Position numbers and translations under genes: made by a program
The notes under the pieces: model-generated
Seen by the model: only the letters and a program-made list of their open reading frames with translations
Told to the model about the DNA's origin: nothing
Databases searched by the model: none
NCBI GenBank assembly: GCA_017994425.1
Contig: JAGOKS010000003.1
Span: forward strand, 1-42,854
Source of the DNA: Bacteroidales bacterium
Lineage (GTDB): Bacteria; Bacteroidota; Bacteroidia; Bacteroidales; WCHB1-69
Direction: 5' to 3'
Length of the DNA stretch: 42,854 nucleotides
Shown here: positions 1-10,973 of the stretch, in pieces
How the letters are laid out: each line of letters opens with the position of its first letter
How positions within the stretch are numbered: position 1 is the first letter of the stretch

Positions 1-3000
1 ACGCTAATACCAACGGAAATACTATTAATTATGCAGATTTAAGTACTGGATTGGAAATGTCGAGTTATAGTGGTTTTACATGTCCACGTATAGCAGGTGT
101 TTTGTTTGATATTCGAGATAATGCCCGTGGTACTACAACATACAGAGGTTGTTATGAACCATTTGCTTTAGATGCAGCAACCGATAAAGCAGCAAATACA
201 CCATCAATGGCAATTCTTAATCAAAATTTACCATTATCGGTGATACTGAAAAATGCAGGCTTAAATACCATAACAAGTGCATCCATAGGATGGACCTATA
301 ATAATGTTTTACAAACACCTATAACGTGGACCGGTTCACTTATTTCAGGAGGAAATACTACTGTAGCTTTGGATACTGTAGTGATAAATTCAGGTAGTAA
401 TAATGTAAAAGTTTGGGTAAGTAATCCCAATGCAACTACTGATCCAAATCCAATGAATGATACTACTATATTTAGTATATTTGGATGTGATTCTTTATTA
501 CATGGAACGTATACAGTAGGAGGTGCGAGTGCTGATTTTAATACTTTAACGGCTGCAGTAACTAGTATGATGAATTGCGGAATTAATGGACCAACGACGT
601 TTATGTTAAATAATGGTATTTATAATGAAGCTATTTCTCTTATTGGAACTATTCCGGGAGCAAGTACAACCAATTTAGTTACTTTTACTTCTGTTGCTGG
701 TAGTGCCGACAGTGTGCAAATTTATGCAAGTGGTACTACTTGGCTTTTATCTGAAATTAGTAATCTCAGATTTAAAGATATTACTATTGGTACGACAAGC
801 AGTATAGGTGAAAAAGCTCTTGTTTTTGATGGGAATTGCAGTAATATTGAGGTTTACAGATGTAATTTGTATGCTTATTCAAGTGCAACAGCAGCATCGT
901 TTATTCCCGTTTATTATTATAACGGAACAGCCGGTAAGTGTCTTACCAATGTTAAGTTTATAAAAAATAATTTTGTCGGGGGGTTTGTAAATATGTGCTT
1001 GTTTACTAATTCTTCGGTAGGAACAAATGCTATGGGAAGTGTTACTATTGATAGTAATACAATGAAAGAAGGCTATAGAGGTGGTTTTGCGCGTGATGTA
1101 GCAAGTACAAATTCTTATTATATGTATTTTCCGAGTATATCCTACAATACAATAGTAGGACGAGCCGGCAGTACTTCGTATCAATACGGAATATGTTTGG
1201 GTAGCGCTAATGTAAATCCAACAACATATGGTTATTATGATGTAGTTGACCAAATCGTAGGGAATAAAATAAGATTACAAGTAACTTCTAATTATGCATG
1301 CGGGATTTTATTATCTACCTACCAAAATTATTATAATAGTTCAGGTTCGGGAGGATCAGGGACTCAATGTCTGGTAGCTAATAATGAAATAATTCATAAT
1401 TCCACTTCTGTTTATTCGTATGGAATTTGGGCTTATTATTCAAAGGCGAATTTGATAAATAATTCCATATATCTAAAAAATACGACAACGTCTTATCAGC
1501 TTTATGGTATATATATATATAATAGTTCTACTTCATATGGACCTATGACTATAAAGAATAATAATATATTTGTTGATGCAGCAAATCCGGCAAATGGGTA
1601 TCCTATTTATTATTCAGACGGAAGTGCATATTTAACAACTTCATATAAAATAATTGACTATAATAATTATTATAGTACAGGAACAAATGTTGCTTATGCG
1701 GGAGGAAATGTATCAAGTTTAACCGCCTTACAAAATCTGACCGGACAAGATGTAAATTCAGTAAGCATATCACCAAGATTTGAAAATTTTTCAAATAATT
1801 TAAAAGTTTACGGATTTGATTTGCCATGTGCTACTTTCACACCTGTAACGATAGACCTTGAAAATATTTCAAGAGGAATAAGTACTACAACAATGGGGGC
1901 GTATCAATTTATACCGTATGTAAATTATGACATTCAACCCTACGCTTTGGCAAGTCCTGCTACAGTAGTTTCTAATGGGGTGTCGGAAACGGTTCGTATA
2001 GATTTATTAAATGTCGGAACAACTACAATTACATCGGCTACTATCAATTGGTCGTTTAATAATGTTGCTCGTCCTCCTATTAATTGGACAGGCAGTTTAA
2101 GTTCCGGCAGTAAAATTACCGTAACCTTAGATACGATTACACCTATTGGAGGGAAAAACACCTTGGTATTTATCACATCTTTACCAAATAATCAGGTGGA
2201 TACCATGATATTTAATGATACATTATCAGTTTCTATCTTTGCTTGCGATTCCATGTTAAGTGGCACTTATACAGTAGGAACGGGAGGACAATTTCTCACT
2301 ATTGATGATGCTCTGGGTGCAATAAAAAGTTGTGGAGTTAAAGGCACTATAACTTTATCATTGCTGTCCGGTATTTACCCTCCGATTAGTATTAATGGTG
2401 CTATCACTGGATTAACAGCAACCAATACTTTGACAATTACTTCGGCTACCGGAAATGCGAGCAATGTAACTTTAGGAAACAGCGTTTCGAGTGCAACAAC
2501 AGCTTTAAGTTTAACAGATGTAAATCATATTATTTTTAAGAATATAACTATAGGTTTAAATTCAAGTAATACTGGAATTGCCGTAGAATTAAACGGTATG
2601 TGTGAAAATCTACTTTTCTATGAATGTAATATTCAAACCTATCAAACTGGAACAGGGACGAACTATTGTGGTGTAAAATATTACAATAGTAGCGGATCAA
2701 CTAAATATCTTAAAGATGTACGTTTTATTAAGAACAATGTAGATGGAGGATATTATAATTTTTGGATTTATTACGGAGCAGGTAGTACCACGAATATGGC
2801 ATCGACAGCCATGTCGGTGACCATAGACAGTAATACAATGACAAACGCATATTATGCAGGTATTTATTCTTATTATTATGCACGATACCAAAGCATTTCC
2901 TATAATTCTATCACATCACGTAATTCAGGGTCGGTAAATTCTAATTGGTATGGTATGTATTTTTATTACTACCATAATGTAGAGGAAATAGTTGGGAATA

Positions 3001-6000
3001 AAATACGCTCATCCAACACTTCGATTGGATATCCTTATGGAATGTATATTTACTATTATTTTAATTATACCAGTTATTACGGAAGCGGTGCAGGATTGAT
3101 TGCTAATAATGAAATTATTCTTCGTACAACAAGCAGTTATTATGGCATGTATTTGTATTATCCTTATTCTAATATAAAAGTATTACACAATTCCATTTAC
3201 ATGTACGGGACAGGGAATGCATACGCATTATACACTTATAATGGAACTACAAGTTACAAGCCTATTATAAAAAATAATAATTTTGTAACAGTTGCAGGAA
3301 CAAGTGCATATCCTATATATTACAATAGTTCATATTATAACACTTCTTATTTTACAGTAGATTATAATAATTATTATAGCTCCGGTTCCTATGTGGGATA
3401 TGCAGGCTCTGCAAGAACAACCTTAGCCGCTTTACAAACAGCTACTTTGCAAGATGCAAACTCCACCAATATGAATCCCGGATATGCGGCAACACCTACG
3501 AATTTAACGCCTACGAATTGGTCTATGTGCCCGGTAATGACTGAAGTACCTAAAGATATATCCGGTAATTTACGATTGGGGATTACATATAAAGGATGTT
3601 ATACTGCAGTATTTGCAAATGATGGAGGACTTATCGAATTTGTTGGACTGGGAGGTCGTTCGTCAGCAGGTACAAATTCGATAAAAGTCAGACTTATGAA
3701 TTTCGGAACGTCAACATTAACAAGTATCGGAATACAATGTTCAGTAGAGGGTGTATTACAGACGGCTGTTAATTTAACGGGCTTATCGTTAGCTCAATAT
3801 CAAGACACCATCATAACAGTAGGTTCATTTGTTGCTACAATAGGAGTTACATCTAATTTAAAAGCTTGGACATACAATCCAAATGCTTCTTCAGATCAAA
3901 ATTATGGCAATGATACCATTTCATTAGCAACTATAGGATGTGCTTTGGTTTTAAACGGCACCTATGATGTTGGAGGAGGGAATAACGATTTTTCGACCAT
4001 TGCAGCAGCGATATCAGCCTTAACAAATTGTGGTGTTTCGGGTCCGGTTGTTTTACGGTTGGCAACAGGCACATATAATACCTTATCATCGTTTACTTCT
4101 GTATTTTATGGTACCAGTGAAATCAATACAGTTACTTTTACTTCTTTATCAGGAAATGCAAGTGATGTAGTTATTGGTTCTGCAACCAATGCAGCCTTAA
4201 CATTTAGCGGGGCTAAATATTTACATTTTGATAAAATTACTATTGGGAATACTAACGGGAATACAACCTATGGTGTTTATTTCCAAAATACAAATGAATG
4301 TATTGAGTTTTACGGATGTAATATAAATTCTTATACCTCTGCCACATCTTCTAGTTATGCTTGTGTTTATTACAATAACTCATCAGGTTCTACACAAACC
4401 TTAAAGAAGGTACGATTTATCAAGAATAATATCAATGGCGGATATTATAATTTTTATATGTATTATCCGGGAAGTAGTTCAACAGATATGTCTAATATGT
4501 CTGTAATTATTGATAGTAATATGATACAGAATGCGTATTATTATGCCATATATTCTTATTATTATGCGTATTATCCGAGTATATCATATAATACCATTAC
4601 ATCACGAAATTCCGGTTCTGTAGCATCTAATTGGTTTGGAATGTATTTGTATTATTATCATAGTGTAGAAAAAATAGAAGGTAATACTATTAAATCAACC
4701 AATACATCTATCCCTTATCCATATGGGATGTATATATACTATTATTTAAATTATAACGGTTATGGTACCAGTAACAGCAGTCCATTGATTGCTAATAATG
4801 AAATTATTCTTTATACAACAAGCAGTTATTATGGTATCTATTTGTATTATCCTTATTCTAACGTACAATTATTGCATAATTCGGTTTATATGTATGGCAG
4901 CGGTTCTGCTTATGCATTATATACTTATAATGGGACAACAGCTTATAAGCCTATTGTTAAGAATAATATATTTATGACCAATGCAAGTACAACAGCTTAT
5001 CCGATTTATTATAATGGAAATTATAGTTCTGCATATTATACAATGGATTACAACAATTACTACAGTTCAGGAACTTACATTGCGTATGCGGGGAGTGCTA
5101 TCACTACTTTAGTTGGTTTACAAGGGGCTACAGGTCAAGATGCTAATTCAATAAGTCAAAACCCGAATTTTATAACTCCTACTACCAGCTTACATACATC
5201 AGGGGCAAGTATGTTGATTGATCCTATCAGTACAGTTCCTTATGATAAAAATGGATTGGCACGTATTCCGGTAACAAACATAGGATGTTATCATGATTTT
5301 GAGCCGGAAGATAATGATGCAAAGATGGCACAGATTGTTTCTCCGGGTTCCGGTGTTTCCGTAGGAGTTACAACGCCTATTACGGTTAAAATAATGAACT
5401 TCGGTGTGAATCGTTTGGATTCTGTAAAATTAAACTGGAGAATTAACGGTGGCACATTGAATACGATGAATTATTATTGTAATCTTGCTTTTGGCGCTAC
5501 TAGTTCCAATATTACATTAGGTTCATTTATTCCTGTTTCCGGATTAAATACCTTGCTTGTTTATACGACTAATCCTAATGGAGTTCCGGATGAGAATACA
5601 AGCAATGATACCATAGTATATGTTGTTTATGCCTGCGATTCCATGTTAAACGGTATTTATACTGTGGGTAGTGGAGGAAATTTTGCCTCACTGGATGTAG
5701 TTTTATTGGCTTTGAAAAATTGTGGTGTAAGTGGACCGGTAGAATTAAGAATGGCTTCAGGCACTTATCCTGGATTAACAATTGATGCTGTATTCCCCGG
5801 AACAAGTTCAACAAAAATGGTAACTATTACTTCTGCAAGCGGTAATGCAGCCGATGTTATTTTCAATGTAGCCAATAGTAATGCATTGGTTTTAAATGGA
5901 GCCAAAGATATAAAATTTAAAAAAGTAACCTTTGGAAACACGACCAATGCACTAACAGGTGTAAGTTTTAACAATACAAATACAAATATAGAATTTTATG

Positions 6001-9000
6001 AATGTAATATTTATGCAAGTTTATCAAATACCTCAAGTACATGTGCAGCTGTTTATTACAATAATTCATCAGGATCAACGAATACATTAAAGGATGTTAG
6101 GTTTATTAAAAATACTATAAACGGAGGATATTCTAATTTCTGGTTCTATTATCCTGCAGGCAGCACTTCAAATATGTCGAGTATGTCAGTAATCATTGAT
6201 AGCAATATTATTACAGGTGCATACTTGTATGCCATATATGCATATTATTATGGTTATTATCCAAGTATTTCTTATAATACGATAACACCTCGTATGGCGG
6301 GTTCTATCAATACTCAATGGATGGGATTGTATTTGTATTACTATAATAGTGTAGAAAAAATAGAAGGCAACCGTATTATTTCTACGAATGTTAATATTAT
6401 GTATCCTTATGGAATGTATATTTATTATTATTTAAATTATAATGGATATGGAACCAGCAATAACCGTCCATTGATTGCTAATAATGAAATAATTCTTTAT
6501 ACAACAAGCAGTTATTATGGGGTATATTTGTATTATCCATATTCCAATGTTCAGTTCTTGAATAATTCTATTTACATGTATGGCACAGGTTCTGCGTATG
6601 CAATGTATACGTATAATGGAACCACATCTTATCAAACGGTTCTTAAAAACAATATTTTTGCTACAGCAGCTGCTACAACAGCCTATCCGATTTATTACAA
6701 TGGCTCGTATTATACTTCTTCATATTTTACGACAGATTACAATAACTATTACAGTACAGGCATGTATATTGCTTATGCAGGTAGCGCCATTTCATCACTT
6801 AGTGGCTTACAAAGTGCTACAGGACAAGATGCAAATTCCCTAAATCAGAATCCGAATTTCTTGTTACCTACAACAAGTCTGAATACAGATGGATTTGAAA
6901 TGTTAGTTCCGCCTTTAGTTAATGTCCCATATGATATTGATGGTAAATCACGTGATTTTGTAACCAATATCGGATGTTATCATGATTTTGATCCTTACGA
7001 TGATGATGCTAAAATGGTAAGCTTTGTATCACCGGTTGGAGGTGTTGTTGTAGGACAGTCTACTCCTTTGACAGTTACCCTTATGAATATGGGATTACAT
7101 AATTTGGATTCGGTTCGCATTCATTGGTCAGTGAACAATGGACCTGTGGATTCTGTGAACTATTATTGTAATTTAGCTTTTGGGGCAATTAGTTCAAATA
7201 TTACATTGGATACATTTATTCCGGTAGGTGGAACTAATTCATTTAGAGTTTATACAACTCTACCTAATGGAACGGCAGATGAATTTCCAATAAATGATAC
7301 GATTCAAACAACAGCCTTTGGATGTGATTCTATTTTAAGTGGAGTTTATACGGTAGGTACAGGTGGTGATTTAGCAAATGTATACGAAGCCGTAACAGCT
7401 TTGTATCAATGTGGAATTAAAGGTCCGGTAGAATTTCGTTTTATGGCAGGGAGTTATGGGAATTTAACTTTTAATCAAAATGTTCCGGGCTCAAGTACAA
7501 CGAATACGATAACCTTTACTTCTTTGTCAGGTAATCCGGGAAGTGTAACTTTTGCTTCTTTGGGAGATGTTGCACTGACGTTTGATAACGTAAGTAATTT
7601 CATATTTAAAAATGTTACTCTTAATGCTACGCTGGGAACGCACGCTGTAGAATTTAAAAATACATGTAGTAATATAGTATTGTATGGATGTAATATAATT
7701 GCAGATCCAACCACTACACAAACCTATGCGGGTATTTATAGAAATGGCACTTCTGGCTCATCGGCATCATTAAGCAATATCCGTATCATTAAGAACAATA
7801 TCAGTGGTGGGTATTATAATATTTACTGGTATTATGGTGGTGGAAGTTCCAGCTATATGGGAAACAATTGTGTGATTGATAGTAACGTTTGTACGGATGC
7901 TTATTATTATGGGATACGTTTGTATTATTCCTATACGAATTTTAATAGTGTGTCATACAACAAAGTAACATGTCGTTCTGTAAATGCATACACATATTTT
8001 TATGGAATAAGCTTCTATTATTATAATAATGTAGGTGAAGCTGTTGGTAATAAAGTTCATATTAGAAACAGTGCTGTGAATTATGCGTATCCTATGTATA
8101 TCTATTATTATAACAACTATACTAACAATCCTTTCGGCTCGATGTTGATTTCAAATAATGAAATTATATCAGAAGTAAGTTCATATAGTTATGGTGGAAT
8201 TTATGTTTATATGAATACACCTGCCTATGTACTTAATAATTCTATTTATGCTTCTGCATCATCAACAGCCTATGGCTTGTATTTGTATACAACATCAACA
8301 TCTTATCCGATTGTAGCTAAAAACAATAATGTTCATATAGCAAACGCTTCTACAGGTTATCCTTTGTATATTTCTTCAACTACCTACGCTGCTTCTGCTT
8401 ATACTACACTTGATTATAACAATTATTATAACACCACTTACGTGGGGTATGTAGGTGGTACCCTAACAACTTTGGCTCAATTGCGTTCTGCAACTGGACA
8501 AGATGTGAACTCCGTTAGTATATTGCCTTCTTATACAAATCTTGCTAATAATTTAGAATTAGTTGATTATAGCAACTTCTTATGTGATCGTTTATCGAAT
8601 GTATTAACCGATATTAATGGAGAAAGTAGAACCATTCTTACTCCAATGGGTGCTTATTCAGTATTTGTTTATGAAGGGTATGATATGGCAATTACTTCAG
8701 TTGTCGAACCTGTAAATACGGATGATGTTACCTGTTATCAAAATTTCGCAAGTATTAAAGTTGCTGTTGCAAATAGGGGTAGTTTACCTATAGATTTTAC
8801 GGTTACACCTATGGTTTTACATGTAGATGTTCAAGGAATTGTTAATTTTCAGGCGGATACAATTATTTCGGTTGGTGCGTTAACAGCTACAAGAAAAGAT
8901 ACTATCGAAATTACAGATTTATTGCCGGTTTCATTAAGTGGTGCATATAATATCACTGCATGGTTAGAAATGGCGATAGATGAACTTGCAGATGATGATA

Positions 9001-10829
9001 CCATTCAAAGTGTTTACATTATTGACAAAATCAGTATTCCTTATAATATCAATTTTGATACTTTGCCTAATGGGCTGGTATTTAAGCAACTTGCAGGTTC
9101 TTCCGGATGGACAGTAGAGTCCGGAAATGGCGTTAATCCTTCTATATCACCTTCACATGGAAGTGGAAGATTACAATTTTTGTCTGAAAGCGGACGTGGT
9201 TCTATGGCAAGAGTAACCTTGCAGCCTTTCAATTTGCAGGGTAGTGCTTCTCCACAAATGAAATTCTGGTATGCACACGATAATGGGAATCCAATGAATA
9301 GAGATTATACCGAAGTGAAAATTTCTGTAGACGGAGGGAGTACTTACTCTACATTACTGCATTTACAACGTTATAATGCTGCTTATGCTACACCTACTTT
9401 TGTGCGTTATGAAATAAATTTAGCTCCTTATACGGCCTATTCTTGTGTGATACTTGCTTTTGAAGCAGGAAGTTATGCTGGTGGCAATCAAAACATTGAT
9501 AGTATAGCCATTATTTCCAAACAAGATATCTCACTCGAACTAAACGTAACTGAGCAATCGGAATTTGTTGCTTGTGAATTGGATAATAAAGAAATAAATG
9601 TCAAATTGACCAACTTAACGGCTCAAGTGTTTAATTTTGGAAATAATCCATCACAAATCAATGTCAAAGTCAGTGGTGCTGTTGATACGCTCTTTACCAT
9701 TCCATTGACATCAGGTACCATGGAAGGAGATACTATAGTGTTTTATGACATTACTAACACCTTTGATTTCAGCACAAATGGAACATATAATATTTTGGCA
9801 TACTTGTCCTCTGCTGATGATAATACGTTAAATGATACTGCTCGTCAAACACGCATTGTTCAAGTAGATGCCGAGTTGATAGCAATAGATCCTATTGCTT
9901 CAAAAGATGTAGGTGATTTGGTTTCTCCAACAGTGTATATTACTAATAAAAGCAATATGACAATCAATGACATAGTACTTATTATTACTATTAATAATGT
10001 TAAAGTGGTATGGGAAACCATTGATACTTTATTGAATCCGGGCGATAGCATCAGTTATACCTTTATCGAACCCTATACGGTTCCAAATGCAACGGAACAA
10101 CAGCCTTATTATCAAATGAAAATTGAAATTGATTTACCTTGTGATGCTAATATAGTGAATAATAGTCGGTCAAGTTATTATAACGTAAATATTGAAGGTT
10201 CTATTGACTTGGTTATTACAGAGATTTACCATCCCGAAGCAGATAGTTGTAAACCGGGCTTTACCAAAATTTATCCTTCTATTGAAGTTTATAATGGTGG
10301 AACCGGTTATCCTCAAGGGGCAATGTTGTATGTGTTGGTTGATAGTTTAGGGACAATCATACAGTCATTTAGTGAAGTTTTGGATGATGTTGTAGGGCAA
10401 GGATCAATTACATTTAATTGTTCTAAGTATTATACCGTTCCAAATTTTAAAGGAAATTATACACTTAGCTTTAACATAGTTTTCCCAAAAGATGTTAATA
10501 ATTCAAATAATAGTAAATCAGTAGTTACATGTGCTGAAGAATTCTTGAGTGTAATTCCTTTGGATGAAGAATTTTGTTCTTTGGGACAAAACATTCCAAA
10601 TCCGGCTACATCCATGACGGTAATACCTTATAGCATATCACAAGAGGGCAAAGTAAGCATCAAAGTGATGAGTGTGAACGGACAAATCTTGTATAGGGAA
10701 GAAATAGAAGCAAGTTCCGGAACTCATTATGTGGAATTGAATACAACTTTCTTATCGAATGGTATTTACTATTACAGTATGGAATACCAAGGACAACGCA
10801 TCGTTAAGAAAATGACGATACAGAAATAA
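1..10829 (+). CDS. G1: giant modular beta-helix surface protein, T9SS-secreted (5'-truncated by window)
   Basis: The frame is open from base 3 with no stop upstream, so the TTG at 51 and ATG at 57 are internal codons and the gene starts left of the window; 3608 codons are visible. It begins in the tail of one module, followed by five complete modules, each an Ig/CARDB-like domain plus a parallel beta-helix rich in Tyr, Asn, Ser and Thr. From about 8658 comes a C-terminal block: an Ig-like domain, a MAM-like jelly roll (motif FWYAHDNG) and further Ig-like domains. The last 82 residues (from 10581) are a type A T9SS sorting domain, starting LGQNIPNPATS and ending IVKKMTIQK. The T9SS family role is known: such proteins cross the outer membrane, lose the domain and are often anchored to the surface. 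Adhesion or structure is inference; no catalytic motif was seen. It is paralogous to the genes at 25020 and 38884. Confidence 0.93.
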   Translation, partial: ANTNGNTINYADLSTGLEMSSYSGFTCPRIAGVLFDIRDNARGTTTYRGCYEPFALDAATDKAANTPSMAILNQNLPLSVILKNAGLNTITSASIGWTYNNVLQTPITWTGSLISGGNTTVALDTVVINSGSNNVKVWVSNPNATTDPNPMNDTTIFSIFGCDSLLHGTYTVGGASADFNTLTAAVTSMMNCGINGPTTFMLNNGIYNEAISLIGTIPGASTTNLVTFTSVAGSADSVQIYASGTTWLLSEISNLRFKDITIGTTSSIGEKALVFDGNCSNIEVYRCNLYAYSSATAASFIPVYYYNGTAGKCLTNVKFIKNNFVGGFVNMCLFTNSSVGTNAMGSVTIDSNTMKEGYRGGFARDVASTNSYYMYFPSISYNTIVGRAGSTSYQYGICLGSANVNPTTYGYYDVVDQIVGNKIRLQVTSNYACGILLSTYQNYYNSSGSGGSGTQCLVANNEIIHNSTSVYSYGIWAYYSKANLINNSIYLKNTTTSYQLYGIYIYNSSTSYGPMTIKNNNIFVDAANPANGYPIYYSDGSAYLTTSYKIIDYNNYYSTGTNVAYAGGNVSSLTALQNLTGQDVNSVSISPRFENFSNNLKVYGFDLPCATFTPVTIDLENISRGISTTTMGAYQFIPYVNYDIQPYALASPATVVSNGVSETVRIDLLNVGTTTITSATINWSFNNVARPPINWTGSLSSGSKITVTLDTITPIGGKNTLVFITSLPNNQVDTMIFNDTLSVSIFACDSMLSGTYTVGTGGQFLTIDDALGAIKSCGVKGTITLSLLSGIYPPISINGAITGLTATNTLTITSATGNASNVTLGNSVSSATTALSLTDVNHIIFKNITIGLNSSNTGIAVELNGMCENLLFYECNIQTYQTGTGTNYCGVKYYNSSGSTKYLKDVRFIKNNVDGGYYNFWIYYGAGSTTNMASTAMSVTIDSNTMTNAYYAGIYSYYYARYQSISYNSITSRNSGSVNSNWYGMYFYYYHNVEEIVGNKIRSSNTSIGYPYGMYIYYYFNYTSYYGSGAGLIANNEIILRTTSSYYGMYLYYPYSNIKVLHNSIYMYGTGNAYALYTYNGTTSYKPIIKNNNFVTVAGTSAYPIYYNSSYYNTSYFTVDYNNYYSSGSYVGYAGSARTTLAALQTATLQDANSTNMNPGYAATPTNLTPTNWSMCPVMTEVPKDISGNLRLGITYKGCYTAVFANDGGLIEFVGLGGRSSAGTNSIKVRLMNFGTSTLTSIGIQCSVEGVLQTAVNLTGLSLAQYQDTIITVGSFVATIGVTSNLKAWTYNPNASSDQNYGNDTISLATIGCALVLNGTYDVGGGNNDFSTIAAAISALTNCGVSGPVVLRLATGTYNTLSSFTSVFYGTSEINTVTFTSLSGNASDVVIGSATNAALTFSGAKYLHFDKITIGNTNGNTTYGVYFQNTNECIEFYGCNINSYTSATSSSYACVYYNNSSGSTQTLKKVRFIKNNINGGYYNFYMYYPGSSSTDMSNMSVIIDSNMIQNAYYYAIYSYYYAYYPSISYNTITSRNSGSVASNWFGMYLYYYHSVEKIEGNTIKSTNTSIPYPYGMYIYYYLNYNGYGTSNSSPLIANNEIILYTTSSYYGIYLYYPYSNVQLLHNSVYMYGSGSAYALYTYNGTTAYKPIVKNNIFMTNASTTAYPIYYNGNYSSAYYTMDYNNYYSSGTYIAYAGSAITTLVGLQGATGQDANSISQNPNFITPTTSLHTSGASMLIDPISTVPYDKNGLARIPVTNIGCYHDFEPEDNDAKMAQIVSPGSGVSVGVTTPITVKIMNFGVNRLDSVKLNWRINGGTLNTMNYYCNLAFGATSSNITLGSFIPVSGLNTLLVYTTNPNGVPDENTSNDTIVYVVYACDSMLNGIYTVGSGGNFASLDVVLLALKNCGVSGPVELRMASGTYPGLTIDAVFPGTSSTKMVTITSASGNAADVIFNVANSNALVLNGAKDIKFKKVTFGNTTNALTGVSFNNTNTNIEFYECNIYASLSNTSSTCAAVYYNNSSGSTNTLKDVRFIKNTINGGYSNFWFYYPAGSTSNMSSMSVIIDSNIITGAYLYAIYAYYYGYYPSISYNTITPRMAGSINTQWMGLYLYYYNSVEKIEGNRIISTNVNIMYPYGMYIYYYLNYNGYGTSNNRPLIANNEIILYTTSSYYGVYLYYPYSNVQFLNNSIYMYGTGSAYAMYTYNGTTSYQTVLKNNIFATAAATTAYPIYYNGSYYTSSYFTTDYNNYYSTGMYIAYAGSAISSLSGLQSATGQDANSLNQNPNFLLPTTSLNTDGFEMLVPPLVNVPYDIDGKSRDFVTNIGCYHDFDPYDDDAKMVSFVSPVGGVVVGQSTPLTVTLMNMGLHNLDSVRIHWSVNNGPVDSVNYYCNLAFGAISSNITLDTFIPVGGTNSFRVYTTLPNGTADEFPINDTIQTTAFGCDSILSGVYTVGTGGDLANVYEAVTALYQCGIKGPVEFRFMAGSYGNLTFNQNVPGSSTTNTITFTSLSGNPGSVTFASLGDVALTFDNVSNFIFKNVTLNATLGTHAVEFKNTCSNIVLYGCNIIADPTTTQTYAGIYRNGTSGSSASLSNIRIIKNNISGGYYNIYWYYGGGSSSYMGNNCVIDSNVCTDAYYYGIRLYYSYTNFNSVSYNKVTCRSVNAYTYFYGISFYYYNNVGEAVGNKVHIRNSAVNYAYPMYIYYYNNYTNNPFGSMLISNNEIISEVSSYSYGGIYVYMNTPAYVLNNSIYASASSTAYGLYLYTTSTSYPIVAKNNNVHIANASTGYPLYISSTTYAASAYTTLDYNNYYNTTYVGYVGGTLTTLAQLRSATGQDVNSVSILPSYTNLANNLELVDYSNFLCDRLSNVLTDINGESRTILTPMGAYSVFVYEGYDMAITSVVEPVNTDDVTCYQNFASIKVAVANRGSLPIDFTVTPMVLHVDVQGIVNFQADTIISVGALTATRKDTIEITDLLPVSLSGAYNITAWLEMAIDELADDDTIQSVYIIDKISIPYNINFDTLPNGLVFKQLAGSSGWTVESGNGVNPSISPSHGSGRLQFLSESGRGSMARVTLQPFNLQGSASPQMKFWYAHDNGNPMNRDYTEVKISVDGGSTYSTLLHLQRYNAAYATPTFVRYEINLAPYTAYSCVILAFEAGSYAGGNQNIDSIAIISKQDISLELNVTEQSEFVACELDNKEINVKLTNLTAQVFNFGNNPSQINVKVSGAVDTLFTIPLTSGTMEGDTIVFYDITNTFDFSTNGTYNILAYLSSADDNTLNDTARQTRIVQVDAELIAIDPIASKDVGDLVSPTVYITNKSNMTINDIVLIITINNVKVVWETIDTLLNPGDSISYTFIEPYTVPNATEQQPYYQMKIEIDLPCDANIVNNSRSSYYNVNIEGSIDLVITEIYHPEADSCKPGFTKIYPSIEVYNGGTGYPQGAMLYVLVDSLGTIIQSFSEVLDDVVGQGSITFNCSKYYTVPNFKGNYTLSFNIVFPKDVNNSNNSKSVVTCAEEFLSVIPLDEEFCSLGQNIPNPATSMTVIPYSISQEGKVSIKVMSVNGQILYREEIEASSGTHYVELNTTFLSNGIYYYSMEYQGQRIVKKMTIQK
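156..8657 (+). repeat. Five tandem Ig + beta-helix modules of G1
   Basis: Module boundaries, placed at the recurring G-C/A-Y motif that ends each module, are 156-1904, 1905-3602, 3603-5291, 5292-6980 and 6981-8657 (1677-1749 bases each). Each contains a CDS-type cysteine at the helix entrance, a second cysteine about 30 residues later (CG[VI].G), and then eight Asn-marked rungs ending in DYNNYY. Modules 2, 3 and 4 are the most alike. A shared stretch encoding LIANNEII recurs near 3096, 4786 and 6472, 1690 and 1686 bases apart, with long DNA-level identity around it. This points to recent tandem duplication. Confidence 0.9.
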
Positions 10830-10846
10830 AAGTATATAGAATGTAC

Positions 10847-10881
10847 AAGGGTGTATAGTTTGAACTATACACCCTTTTTTT
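10847..10881 (+). terminator. Intrinsic terminator of G1
   Basis: A perfect 14-bp inverted repeat (AAGGGTGTATAGTT and its complement) with a 2-base loop lies 17 bases after the G1 stop codon and runs into a T tract. Confidence 0.9.
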
Positions 10882-10910
10882 ATCTAATAAAGTATGATTG
10901 TTATGTGTAT

Positions 10911-10946
10911 AAAAACAGATTATTACTTATAAAAGTAAAATCTGTT
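10911..10946 (-). terminator. Likely intrinsic terminator of ileS
   Basis: Read on the minus strand, AACAGAT (10940-10946) pairs with ATCTGTT (10914-10920). An inner 6-bp stem is formed by 10923-10928 and 10933-10938. A T run follows (the A run at 10911-10915). It lies about 28 bases beyond the ileS stop codon. Confidence 0.65.
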
Positions 10947-10973
10947 CGTAATATGATAAAATCCTTTAATTAT

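Noticed and set aside
51..59. TTG/ATG near the left edge as the start of G1
   Set aside because: The frame stays open back to base 3 and the residues encoded there match the tail of a module, so this is the interior of a larger gene.
1940..2176. Antisense open frames within the giant genes (for example 1940-2176, 7475-7714, 30917-31117)
   Set aside because: They lie wholly opposite long coding repeats, have biased low-complexity translations and lack promoters. They are by-products of the Tyr/Asn/Thr codon pattern.
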